Counted from the first letter of the stretch, positions 49,928 through 58,374 are shown. The stretch: 64,000 bases of DNA from Macrococcus carouselicus (GCF_004359515.1 NZ_SCWD01000001.1:124001-188000); one strand, 5' to 3'. Translations and numbers: made by a program. The notes: generated by a model not told the origin, from the sequence alone.

Positions 49928-51172
49928 ATGGCAGAACACGAAAACTTAGTATCATCAACTCAGATCATCATTAAAGATGCTCTGGATAAATTAGGTTTTG
50001 ATGAGGGAATGTACGAATTAGTAAAGGAACCGATGCGTCTACTCACAGTTCGAATCCCGGTTCGAATGGATGATGGTACTGTGAAAACCTTTACAGGTTA
50101 CCGCGCGCAGCACAATGACGCTGTTGGTCCGACTAAAGGGGGCGTACGTTTCCACCCTGATGTAGATGAAGATGAAGTAAAAGCATTATCGATGTGGATG
50201 ACACTGAAATGTGGCATCGTTGACCTGCCATATGGCGGCGGTAAAGGCGGAATCGTCTGTGACCCTCGTCAGATGAGCATTCACGAAGTAGAACGTCTGT
50301 CACGTGGTTACGTCCGTGCGATTTCTCAGATTGTAGGACCGACTAAAGACATCCCGGCTCCGGACGTCTTCACCAACTCTCAGATCATGGCATGGATGAT
50401 GGATGAATACAGTAAGATGGATGAATTCAACTCACCAGGCTTTATCACCGGTAAACCAATCGTCCTCGGTGGTTCACAGGGCCGTGACCGTTCAACAGCA
50501 CTCGGTGTTGTAATCGCGATTGAAGAGGCAGCGAAACGTCGTGGCAAAATGATCAAAGATTCTCGTGTCGTCATTCAGGGCTTCGGTAACGCCGGCAGCT
50601 TCTTAGCAAAATTCTTATACGACGCAGGCGCTAAAGTCATTGCTATTTCAGATGCACACGGTGCACTGCATGACCCTGACGGACTTGATATCGACTATTT
50701 GCTGGACCGTCGCGACAGCTTCGGCACAGTCACAAACCTGTTTGAGGACACAATCTCCAATAAAGAGCTATTCGAACTTGACTGTGACATTTTAGTGCCG
50801 GCAGCAATCTCTAACCAGATTACAGAAGAAAATGCATATGATATCAAAGCGGAAATCGTTGTAGAAGCGGCGAACGGTCCGACCACGATGGAAGCGACTA
50901 AAATTCTTACAGAACGCGGTATCCTGCTTGTACCTGACGTACTTGCTAGTGCTGGCGGTGTGACTGTCTCCTACTTCGAGTGGGTACAGAACAACCAAGG
51001 TTACTACTGGACGGAAGAAGAAGTCAACGAAAAATTACGTGAAAAATTAGTGAAAGCATTCGATAATATCTACACACTTGCAGAGACAAGACAAGTAGAT
51101 ATGAGACTTGCAGCATACATCGTCGGTATCAAACGTACAGCAGAAGCTGCACGTTACCGTGGATGGGCATAA
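49928..51172 (+). CDS. gudB: NAD-dependent glutamate dehydrogenase
   Basis: 414 residues. Oxidatively deaminates glutamate to 2-oxoglutarate and ammonia. GPTKGGVRFHPDVDEDEVKA near residues 67-86 and PYGGGKGGIVCDP near 102-114 hold the catalytic Lys residues; the Rossmann motif VVIQGFGNAGSF is near 215. The catabolic, NAD-linked RocG/GudB type is inferred from length and context. RBS AAGAGGCGAAGAGG. The gene ends at the left boundary of the accessory island. Confidence 0.96.
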   Translation: MAEHENLVSSTQIIIKDALDKLGFDEGMYELVKEPMRLLTVRIPVRMDDGTVKTFTGYRAQHNDAVGPTKGGVRFHPDVDEDEVKALSMWMTLKCGIVDLPYGGGKGGIVCDPRQMSIHEVERLSRGYVRAISQIVGPTKDIPAPDVFTNSQIMAWMMDEYSKMDEFNSPGFITGKPIVLGGSQGRDRSTALGVVIAIEEAAKRRGKMIKDSRVVIQGFGNAGSFLAKFLYDAGAKVIAISDAHGALHDPDGLDIDYLLDRRDSFGTVTNLFEDTISNKELFELDCDILVPAAISNQITEENAYDIKAEIVVEAANGPTTMEATKILTERGILLVPDVLASAGGVTVSYFEWVQNNQGYYWTEEEVNEKLREKLVKAFDNIYTLAETRQVDMRLAAYIVGIKRTAEAARYRGWA

Positions 51173-51184
51173 GAACGAATTGAA

Positions 51185-51206
51185 GGAGATCCCATAAGGG
51201 ATCTCC
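51185..51206 (+). repeat. Left terminator-like hairpin of the island (repeat copy 1)
   Basis: GGAGATCCC-ATAA-GGGATCTCC, perfect 9-bp stem, 12 nt after gudB. It is not followed by a T run. The near-identical copy at 57026-57047 (one base different) has one. Because the hairpin is nearly palindromic, the two copies match in both direct and inverted alignment. Confidence 0.85.
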
Positions 51207-51214
51207 TCAGATTG

Positions 51215-51251
51215 AAGACAAACTCATTTTCGAACTGAGTTTGTCTTTTTT
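51215..51251 (+). terminator. Intrinsic terminator at the left island edge
   Basis: Stem AAGACAAACTCA / TGAGTTTGTCTT with a 9-nt loop and T run. It can end gudB transcription in place of the hairpin copy 1, which lacks a T run; it may also serve the leftward secreted-protein gene poorly. Confidence 0.85.
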
Positions 51252-51280
51252 CAAAAAATAATAAAAAAGTAAGATGTTTT

Positions 51281-51928
51281 TTACATATCTTTAGTTACAG
51301 AATAAAATCCACCGTTATCTTTTAAATAAAATTGGAGATTAATACTTCTTGTAAGTGGACCAAAAGCAGAGTGGCCTAATCCATTTGCATATGCTGGTTC
51401 ATAACCTGCATACTTTCTAATAATAGAAAGTTGAAATGATTGAATAGTACCACCGTAATGTTGTCCATACACACTTTTAATATATTTTTGGCCTGAAAGA
51501 GGTTTATAAACTCTCACATAATAGCCCATTGATCCCCAAGTTCCACTCGTTGTTACATGTAAAATTCTGTCTGCCTGTAAAATCCCACCAACATCACTTA
51601 CAGCTTTATTTGGTTCATTTTTGTCTATTACACAAGAAACTGATAATTCTTCAATTTTTTGCTCGATAAAAGAGCCATCTTCAAAAGTTTTGGTGATTTT
51701 AGAATTTATATCGCTAGTTACAATATCATTTGTGTCTAGATATTTTTCTGCTTCTGTTTCTATACCTGCATTAATTTTTTCAGCAAGATCAGAAGCTTGG
51801 TTAATAGATACTCCATTTTCTGTTAATTCATTAGGAGTTACAGTTTCATCAGTTGCAGCATAAGTTGATAAAGGATAAAAAAGTGAAGAAGATAACACTA
51901 AAGCAGCGATCGGCAATTTTTTCTTCAT
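51281..51928 (-). CDS. Secreted protein of unknown family
   Basis: 215 residues. A clear signal peptide (KKK start, hydrophobic core about 6-18, cleavage after TYA near residue 24) directs export. The N-terminal half of the mature chain is acidic and helical; the C-terminal half (about 125-215) is rich in Gly, Tyr and Ser with alternating strands. One Cys (near 104). No LPXTG or lipobox, so it is probably released. It is A+T-rich like the rest of the island. Not recognised; a bacteriocin, adhesin or enzyme-inhibitor role are all open. RBS GAAGG on the minus strand. Confidence 0.75.
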   Translation of the reverse strand: MKKKLPIAALVLSSSLFYPLSTYAATDETVTPNELTENGVSINQASDLAEKINAGIETEAEKYLDTNDIVTSDINSKITKTFEDGSFIEQKIEELSVSCVIDKNEPNKAVSDVGGILQADRILHVTTSGTWGSMGYYVRVYKPLSGQKYIKSVYGQHYGGTIQSFQLSIIRKYAGYEPAYANGLGHSAFGPLTRSINLQFYLKDNGGFYSVTKDM

Positions 51929-51956
51929 ACCAAAACCTTCAATTTTTGTAATTTAT

Positions 51957-51985
51957 TTGAATACAATGTAACATTACCTTAATAT
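51957..51985 (+). promoter_or_regulatory. Promoter of the 40-residue peptide gene
   Basis: TTGAAT (51957-51962) and TAATAT (51980-51985) at exactly 17-bp spacing, 26 nt before the small gene's start codon, in the divergent region shared with the secreted-protein gene. Confidence 0.65.
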
Positions 51986-52010
51986 TCTGAAAATATAAAG
52001 GAGAATATAC

Positions 52011-52133
52011 ATGTTTAGTGAAAATTTTTGGGGGATAGCTGTTCCTGTTGGATACTGGTTATTAGAATTTTTATTTATTATTGTATTGATAATGATAATT
52101 TTGGCGTTATATAAATATATAAAAAATCACTAG
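52011..52133 (+). CDS. 40-residue membrane peptide, unknown
   Basis: Encodes a 40-residue peptide starting MFSENFWGIAVPVGYW, with a hydrophobic helix at about residues 16-34 and a basic end (YKYIKNH). It has a good RBS (AAAGGAG, 7-nt spacing) and its own promoter, so it is probably real. The stop codon TAG lies within the 8-bp target site of the downstream insertion element, which left the frame intact. Divergent from the secreted-protein gene; an immunity or toxin-like role is only a guess. Confidence 0.6.
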   Translation: MFSENFWGIAVPVGYWLLEFLFIIVLIMIILALYKYIKNH

Positions 52134-53538
52134 TGTTGCATAAATAAATACAGAATTTTCTGAACTTGTATTTTCTACGAAAATTTAAAAATTGAAAACA
52201 CCTAAACAGAGGTAGTCATCATCCATTTTTTTACTGAGCTTATTACGCAATAACTAAGCGACATTTTTTAGTGACTATCAGGGGACATTCTTCCTGATTC
52301 TACGAATCAGATGGTGTCCTCTGCTCCATACAGAAGCTTTGAGTAACCTGGTGATCTGCAGGATACTCTTTCTACTCTTATTCTTTAATTTAATCAGTAC
52401 GTTCAGACAGTAGACAATCAAAGCGATATAAACCTGATTGGAGACAGCTGTCTCCGAACAGCCGTAAAATGTTTTGACGTTGAGATACTGTTTGATCCAT
52501 TTAAAGAACAGTTCAATCGCCCAGCGTGATTTGTAGATTTCGCCGATCTCCTCCGGAGATAAGTCAAATCTATTGGTCACTAAGACAAGGTTTTTGCCTT
52601 TGTCATCCTGAACAGTCACACGGCGAAAGTAATGCTCTGTCCTGTTAGTCGTTGTTCCAAGAACCACCATCTCATCTGAAATGACGCTGCTCTGTTCGCC
52701 GGTAACAAAATCGTGAATGACTCTATGAACCGCATTAATCCGTAATCTGGATACGAAGAAGTAGCCTTCATCAGTCATTTCATCAAATCTGCTGTACTGT
52801 ACATATCCACGGTCAAAAACGTACATACATTCCTTGTCATCCACTAAAAGCTCCAGATGATTCTGATCATTCTCACAGGCATGGGTAAGGTAAAAATCGT
52901 CTGGATATGAATCATGATCTGCCATATGAACCAATCGTAGATGCAGCTTGACACCGGACTTTGTTTTTCTGAACTTTGCCCAACGATAATGATGAAGATT
53001 CAGAGGCAGTGTACTTGAGTCAATGATCTTCAGTGGTGTAGTGATCTTTCTCTTCTGATTGAAATGCGTCTCCTTCTGGATCTGGTCTAGAAGCTGATTG
53101 AAGATATCCTTGAAAATCTGTGTAGGAACGTCAGATAGTTTTCTACTCAGCTGAGAGTAGCTGATGGAATCAAAACCTAAGGTTTTCTGAAGTTTCTCTG
53201 AAAAAACACTATCACTGATAGCACGTAGACTTTCGGTCTCAAACAGCTGTGAATATAACAGGAGTTTAATGAAAGCACAGGTATCCAGCTTTTTTGTATA
53301 GTAATCCAGGTTCAGGATTTTCACCTGTTGAGAAACTTTCTTAAAATCTATCGGTGAAATCCATTGTTCAAATGATGATTTTCTAGTACACTTATCCATG
53401 ATGTGATCCTTTGTATTGGATTTGGATGCGTGTAACTACCTCCAACCATTATAAAGGACTTTTTTTTGTACAGAAAATAAATTTTTAGAATATTCCATTT
53501 AAAACCGTAGGTTGGAATACTTTTATGCAACACTAGTG
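52128..53538 (-). mobile_element. IS4-family insertion sequence with 8-bp target duplication
   Basis: The element itself spans 52136-53530 (1395 bp) with terminal inverted repeats beginning TTGCATAAA. Both sides carry the identical octamer CACTAGTG (52128-52135 and 53531-53538), itself a perfect palindrome. Size, transposase and 8-bp duplication resemble the IS4Bsu1 type known from Bacillus. The exact duplication shows simple insertion without flanking deletion and suggests it is a recent event. Confidence 0.9.
52278..53399 (-). CDS. IS4-family transposase
   Basis: 373 residues, apparently intact. DDE catalytic domain: first Asp in LKIIDSSTLPL near residue 128, second Asp in YVFDRGYVQYSRF near 196 and the YREK signature Y-x2-R-x3-E-x6-K in YKSRWAIELFFKWIKQ near 288-303. 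Length and sequence resemble the IS4Bsu1 transposase. With clean ends and an exact target duplication, the element may still be mobile. Its G+C content is higher than that of the island around it. Confidence 0.92.
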   Translation of the reverse strand: MDKCTRKSSFEQWISPIDFKKVSQQVKILNLDYYTKKLDTCAFIKLLLYSQLFETESLRAISDSVFSEKLQKTLGFDSISYSQLSRKLSDVPTQIFKDIFNQLLDQIQKETHFNQKRKITTPLKIIDSSTLPLNLHHYRWAKFRKTKSGVKLHLRLVHMADHDSYPDDFYLTHACENDQNHLELLVDDKECMYVFDRGYVQYSRFDEMTDEGYFFVSRLRINAVHRVIHDFVTGEQSSVISDEMVVLGTTTNRTEHYFRRVTVQDDKGKNLVLVTNRFDLSPEEIGEIYKSRWAIELFFKWIKQYLNVKTFYGCSETAVSNQVYIALIVYCLNVLIKLKNKSRKSILQITRLLKASVWSRGHHLIRRIRKNVP

Positions 53539-54266
53539 AAAGAAATTATACATTTATTATTATTGATATTAGTTTATTTGGCGAAACTTATAAAGTTGAA
53601 AATATATTAGATACTTTTAAAAATAATGATAAAGTTATCATTATAATTTTGGAGTCTTTATTGAAGCTTTCTCAACGAGGAATGGAACTTACAAATGCTG
53701 GTAGGAGTAGATGGTATATTCCTAAAAGTAATTTTCTTAAAAAGAATCTAACTGATAGGATAAAACTAGTGAGAGATTTAACCGGTAGCAATATTTCTAA
53801 TTCTAATGCTCTTCTTTTAAATAGCATTTATTTGCTTGATAACTACAATTACTCTTTTGAAATACAGAAAAATAACAAAGATCTTTATCACAGCATTAAA
53901 TATACATCTAATAGAATTATTAAAGAAATTTATTATAGTTCCGACAGCCAAGTATCAGAAATAAGTATGCCTTTTATATTTATTGAATTTCATGATACAA
54001 GTGAATACTTTTCAGAAATGTTCTTAAAATATTTAAATTCTTATTATTCTCAGTACAATTTATCTATAGATATAAGAGATAGCTTTGGATTTCTAAATAT
54101 TTCATGTCAATATTTTATAGATAAGATTAATGATCATGCTACTTTTAAAATTGCATGTGGACACTTAAAAGGCTTTAAGTATTTTATAATGCAACAAGCT
54201 ATATTAGAGACAGATTCTTTTGAATCGATAGAAGATTTTTTGAGTTTTCAATCGAAGGAGCTATAG
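53538..54266 (+). pseudogene. C-terminal remnant, possibly of a PLP-enzyme-like protein
   Basis: The frame is open from inside the insertion element to the stop at 54266; only a TTG at 53649 could start the last 205 codons, with no good RBS. The part before it, YTFIIIDISLFGETYKV then KVIIII, still reads like protein, and a TAA closes the frame just before the element, so the gene lost its 5' end before the insertion. LESLLKLSQRGMELTNAG resembles the Lys loop of fold-type I PLP enzymes, which is a tentative comparison. Very A+T-rich. The MFS gene follows 4 nt later. Confidence 0.5.
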
Positions 54267-54270
54267 AAGA

Positions 54271-55491
54271 ATGCAAGAGATTTTTAAATTATTACTTGGA
54301 CGGATAGCTACAAATATTGGCGATAGTATTATTTTAATAACACTGACATGGTATATTTCTCAAACATATGAAAAAACTGTATATTTGGGTTATTTAGGGT
54401 TTATCATAGGTATTATAGAATTATTAATTATTTTCATAGGACCGATAATTGATAGGTATAGTATAAAGGCGATTTTACTTATAGCTACTTTTATTCAAAT
54501 TATAATAGTTTCTTTTCTAACTTTTTTACTATATTTAGATAATCTAAATTTATTAACAATATATATACTGATATCAATTTCAGTATTATGTAGTTCTATT
54601 ATTTATCCTGCCGAAAATACAATAATTCCATCTATTGTTAGAAATACTAAAGAAATTTCAAAAGTTAATTCCGTTTTTCAGATATCATATAAAGTGTTAG
54701 ATTTGTTTCTTAATAGTCTAATAGGTTTCTTATTAGCTATTATCCTATTAAAAACTTTAATGAGTATTACTATTGCAATTTTTATTATAGCTTTATATTT
54801 ATTTTTGATTTTAAATATACCCAAAAGGTATAAGCAGAATGAAGAACAAAAAAGTACTAGCGTTATATCTAACTATTTTCAAGATTTAAGATTAGGCTTG
54901 AAATTTGTAAAAAAACCTCTTCTGTTAAAGTTATTACTTCCACTAACTATAATAAACTTTGCATACGCTGGAGGTATAGTTATATTTCCAAAATTAGGTG
55001 AGATATTTGGTGGAAGTATGTACTATGGAATTATCTTATTACTAAATGGGCTAGGTGTTTTAGTAGGTTATTTAGTAGCTCCAAATATTATTGCAAAAGT
55101 TAAATTCAATATAATACTACCGGTTGTATTTTTAACTATAGGAATATGTTGGATAGGAATATCCATAAGTTATAATCAAAATACTATATTACCTCTACTT
55201 TTTTTATTTCTTTCAAGTATAACACTAGGAATTTTAAACTTAGTTTTTATAACAGCCTTTCAAATTATTCCTCCTGAAAATCTTTTAGGAAGAGTAAATA
55301 CAACTAACGAAACACTTATAAGCTTATTAGTACCGTTTGGATCTTTATTTGGTAGTATTTTAGCTGATACTTTTTCTACAATATCTTTTAACTTTTTCAT
55401 TGTTGGACTTGTAAGCTTTGGACTGTTTATATTTTATAGTAGAGACAAAGATATCCAGAAAATATACAATCTGGAAAAAATAGATATATGA
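54271..55491 (+). CDS. MFS transporter
   Basis: 406 residues with about 12 membrane helices in two halves around a central basic loop near 190. The segment LGRIATNIGDSIILITLTW at the start and LLGRVNTTNETLISLLVPFG near 340-359 are typical of the drug/siderophore exporter branch of the major facilitator superfamily. RBS AAGGAG lies in the end of the upstream remnant. It probably exported the product of the broken operon. Strongly A+T-rich, unlike the chromosome backbone, which suggests transfer. Confidence 0.85.
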   Translation: MQEIFKLLLGRIATNIGDSIILITLTWYISQTYEKTVYLGYLGFIIGIIELLIIFIGPIIDRYSIKAILLIATFIQIIIVSFLTFLLYLDNLNLLTIYILISISVLCSSIIYPAENTIIPSIVRNTKEISKVNSVFQISYKVLDLFLNSLIGFLLAIILLKTLMSITIAIFIIALYLFLILNIPKRYKQNEEQKSTSVISNYFQDLRLGLKFVKKPLLLKLLLPLTIINFAYAGGIVIFPKLGEIFGGSMYYGIILLLNGLGVLVGYLVAPNIIAKVKFNIILPVVFLTIGICWIGISISYNQNTILPLLFLFLSSITLGILNLVFITAFQIIPPENLLGRVNTTNETLISLLVPFGSLFGSILADTFSTISFNFFIVGLVSFGLFIFYSRDKDIQKIYNLEKIDI

Positions 55492-55500
55492 GATGAAGGC

Positions 55501-55762
55501 ATGTTTGATGTAGTCATAATCGGTGCAGGACCAGCAGGTTTGTATAGTTCTATAGTATTAAAAAGAGGTATTCCTACACAGTCGTTGGAGGAAAAAGAAA
55601 TCTCAGTGTGTATTTTGGAAAAAGGACATATAGGAGGATTATCCAGATATGCTCATATTCAAATTAGTAAAAGTTGGTCATTTTCAGGATCTAACTTAGC
55701 GAATACTTTATATCAAGAGTGTAAACAATTAAATGTTAATATCTATTCTAAATTGCAATTAC
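55501..55762 (+). pseudogene. FAD-dependent oxidoreductase, truncated after about 87 codons by IS30 element
   Basis: The first residues contain a complete dinucleotide-binding fingerprint VVIIGAGPAGLYSS (4-17) and a second-strand Glu in CILEKGHIGG near 38-47. After codon 87 the reading passes into the inverted repeat of the IS30-like element; the rest of the gene is not found on the other side. RBS GATGAAGG; 9 nt after the MFS gene, so it belonged to the same operon. A flavin-dependent oxidation step in a lost pathway is inferred. Confidence 0.75.
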
Positions 55763-56997
55763 AAGTTAGCCACCCTGACAAATCTAGTTCATATAGAATC
55801 CTAGGGATTCACTCAGTATGTCCTCATTGATTAGCTCCTTCAAAAAAACTTCCATCGCTGACTGTCCATTTAGTATCTTACGTGGATATCTGTTCATCCA
55901 TTCCTGGATTCTATGGACGGTAGAAGCTGTTACAGTTGAAATGGGGATACCTTTAGGAATATGCCGGCGAATAAATCTGTGCTGATTTTCTTTCGTCCCT
56001 CTCTCCCAAGAGGCATAGGGGTGGGTAAAGTAGACTTCAGATAATCCCTTGAGGCATTCAGAAAGATCGCTGAATTCAGGTCCGTTATCTGATGTAATAG
56101 ACTTGAATATTTTAGGGAAAGCATCTCCTGTTTCTTTTATCAGATGACGTAGTGCGTTGACTACATGGCAGCTTTGTTTACCATCAATCTTTAAGATAAG
56201 TTCATAGCGACTTTTTCTCTCAACCATGGTGAGGAGAACCTGGTCTTCGGCAGACTTCTGTCTGACAACGGTATCTATCTCCCAATGTCCGAAGGTCGTG
56301 CGAGTATCCACTGCATGAGGACGTAGTTCGATAGACTGACCCAGTACTTTTTTATTAATACGAGTAAAGCCTGTCGGCTTCTTATTCTTAAGCTTTAACT
56401 TCATCAGAAGATTGATATTACGGACTTTATCAGTTTTCTGTCAATCCAGTTATAGAGTGTCTTTATACAGGGTATGAATCTTTCTGGAAAAAGCTTAGCT
56501 TTCTCAGCAAGCATAATAACGGAAGCCGGAGACATTTCCTGATGTATCATCAGATGATCGGTCCATTCAACAAAGGGATTATCTGTAATGGGGAGAGGAT
56601 GACGTCCTGACTTGATACGATTTTCAAAGTATCTATCCTGAGCAAGATCAGGTGAATAGACGCACTTGTAGTAAGTGTAGATTTTATTATTCTGTACCTG
56701 CCGGCTCTTTTGTGTGTACATGCCGCGCTTTATCTCATTATTGATGGTCTGTGGCGCTCTACCGAGCTTTCCGGCTATTTGTCTGTTTGAATACCCTTCA
56801 TTGATCAGCGTCTGTATGATGATTCGTTCATCTCTAGAAAGGTGTTTGCCCTTAACGGTTTTCGTGTTACCATTGATATGCGTCATACGAATTCATTCCT
56901 TTATTGTCGGTGTGAGAACTACAATATTAACATGAATTCATCATGGCGTATTTTTTTATAAACAATTAATGTATCTTCCACCTTAGGTGGCTAACTT
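55763..56997 (-). mobile_element. IS30-family insertion sequence
   Basis: 1235 bp between inverted repeats AAGTTAGCCACC (55763-55774) and GGTGGCTAACTT (56986-56997). The transposase reads leftward. The bases just outside the two ends (TAC on the left, GAT on the right) do not form the expected 2-3 bp duplication, so one flank was probably deleted after insertion. Element ends are set from the repeat only. Confidence 0.82.
55784..56886 (-). pseudogene. IS30-family transposase, frameshifted
   Basis: Two leftward frames meet near 56404-56425. The first (160 residues) has the N-terminal helix-turn-helix LSRDERIIIQTLINEGYSNR and ends abnormally after WIDRKLIK. The second (206 residues) has the DDE domain with FGHWEIDTVV, ITSDNGPEF and WERGTKENQHR. 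Restoring one base in AAAGTCCGT would join them as KVRNINLLMKLK, the reading expected in this family. A single-base loss has thus inactivated the gene unless slippage repairs it. Confidence 0.85.
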
Positions 56998-57025
56998 GAT
57001 TGTATAACTTACCTCTACAGTCTGA

Positions 57026-57053
57026 GGAGATCCCATAAGGGGTCTCCTTTTTT
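57026..57053 (+). terminator. Right terminator hairpin of the island (repeat copy 2)
   Basis: GGAGATCCC-ATAA-GGGGTCTCC followed by a run of T residues, a complete intrinsic terminator. It differs by one base from the hairpin at 51185-51206 just behind gudB. It looks like the original gudB terminator, now 5.8 kb from its gene. Confidence 0.85.
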
Positions 57054-57063
57054 GTCACAGTTC

Positions 57064-57093
57064 TTGACAAGGAAGTGCCGAGAACCGTGATAA
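57064..57093 (+). promoter_or_regulatory. Promoter of the alcohol dehydrogenase gene
   Basis: TTGACA (57064-57069) and TGATAA/GATAAT (57088-57094) with about 18-bp spacing, roughly 68 nt before the start codon. Confidence 0.55.
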
Positions 57094-57161
57094 TGAGCAG
57101 ATTATTTTAAGCACGACAGAGAACAGGCTAAACTAAGAGTACGAATAAGAGGAGGAGTTAC

Positions 57162-58322
57162 ATGAATTCATTTACTTTTTATAATCCGACGCAGCTGGTC
57201 TTTGGTAAAGATAGCATCGAAAAGCTGCCGCAGATGATCGCGCAGTTCACAGAAGGTAAGAAAATTCTGATGACATACGGCGGGGGCAGCATGAAGAAAT
57301 CTGGTCTCCATGACCGCATCATGAACTTGCTGACTGACTTTGAAGTGACGGAATTTGGTGGAATCGAACCCAATCCACGCCTTGAAACAGTAAAGAGAGC
57401 CGTTCAAGTTGTAAAAGAAAATGATATCGACTTTATCCTGGCGGTCGGTGGCGGCAGTGTCATCGACGGGACGAAATTAATCTCAGCGGCGAGTACATCT
57501 GATCATGATCCGTGGGATATTGTCACGCGTAAAGCAATACCTGAATCCGCGGTTCCGTTCGGCACAATACTGACCATCTCAGCGACGGGTTCAGAGATGA
57601 ATGCAGGCTCTGTCATCACGAACTGGGAAACAAATGAGAAGCTCGGCTGGGGTTCACCGCTCGTCTTTCCTAAGTTCTCGCTGCTGAATCCTGAAATACT
57701 CTATACATTGCCTGAGAATCAGACCGTAAACGGTATCGTCGATTCAATGAGTCATCTGCTTGAACAGTATTTCAACGAAGCGGAAAACAGTGCAATCGGT
57801 GACGCGATGATTGCGGGTGTGATGAAACAGATCATGGCAGCAGGGAAAGTGGCACTAAAAGAACCGCAGAACTACGAAGCACGTGAAACACTGATGCTTG
57901 GTGCAACAGTGGCGCTGAACGGCTTTATGCGCATGGGTTATAACGGCGACTGGGCTACGCATAACCTTGAACACGCTGTCAGCGCAGTACATGATATCGC
58001 ACACGGCGCAGGTCTTGCCATTCTGTTCCCGGCGTGGATGAAATATGTCAGTGAAAAGCAGCCGGCACGCTTTGCTCAGTTCGCTGAAGATGTATTTGAT
58101 GCTGACAGCAGTCTGTCAGAAGAAGAGAAAATACAGACAGGCATTAAAGGTATTGAAGACTACTGGACGTCAATCGGTGCACCAAGCCGCTTAAGTGACT
58201 TCAATATCAGTGAGGAAGACTTCGAGACATTTGCAGAGAAGACACTCTTCAACGGTCCATTCGGTAACTTCTGCAAATTGGACCGAGAAGATGTTCTGGC
58301 CATCTATCAGTTAGCTCAGTAA
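57162..58322 (+). CDS. Iron-containing alcohol dehydrogenase (YugJ/BDH-like)
   Basis: 386 residues. NAD(P)H-binding GGGS (AVGGGSVIDGTK near 102-113) and metal ligands Asp and His in GIVDSMSHLLEQYF near 192-205, plus His residues in NLEHAVSAVHDIAHGAG near 266-282. It resembles butanol/aldehyde dehydrogenases such as YugJ. Probably NAD(P)H-dependent aldehyde reduction; substrate unknown. RBS AGGAGGAG. Own promoter, own terminator, in the backbone after the island. Confidence 0.9.
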   Translation: MNSFTFYNPTQLVFGKDSIEKLPQMIAQFTEGKKILMTYGGGSMKKSGLHDRIMNLLTDFEVTEFGGIEPNPRLETVKRAVQVVKENDIDFILAVGGGSVIDGTKLISAASTSDHDPWDIVTRKAIPESAVPFGTILTISATGSEMNAGSVITNWETNEKLGWGSPLVFPKFSLLNPEILYTLPENQTVNGIVDSMSHLLEQYFNEAENSAIGDAMIAGVMKQIMAAGKVALKEPQNYEARETLMLGATVALNGFMRMGYNGDWATHNLEHAVSAVHDIAHGAGLAILFPAWMKYVSEKQPARFAQFAEDVFDADSSLSEEEKIQTGIKGIEDYWTSIGAPSRLSDFNISEEDFETFAEKTLFNGPFGNFCKLDREDVLAIYQLAQ

Positions 58323-58340
58323 ATAAAATCAACTCAGAAC

Positions 58341-58374
58341 AGGGAAGCCGCTTATAACAGTGGCTTCCCTTTAC
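58341..58374 (+). terminator. Intrinsic terminator after the alcohol dehydrogenase gene
   Basis: Stem AGGGAAGCC / GGCTTCCCT with a 12-nt loop that can pair further, then TTT. Confidence 0.75.

Noticed and set aside
55784-56886. IS30 transposase made by programmed frameshifting
   Set aside because: The junction AAAGTCCGT lacks a long slippery run, and IS30-family transposases usually come from one frame; mutation is simpler.
51185-57053. Island as a prophage, ICE or SCC element
   Set aside because: No integrase, recombinase (ccr), phage structural or conjugation gene; only two insertion sequences and cargo.
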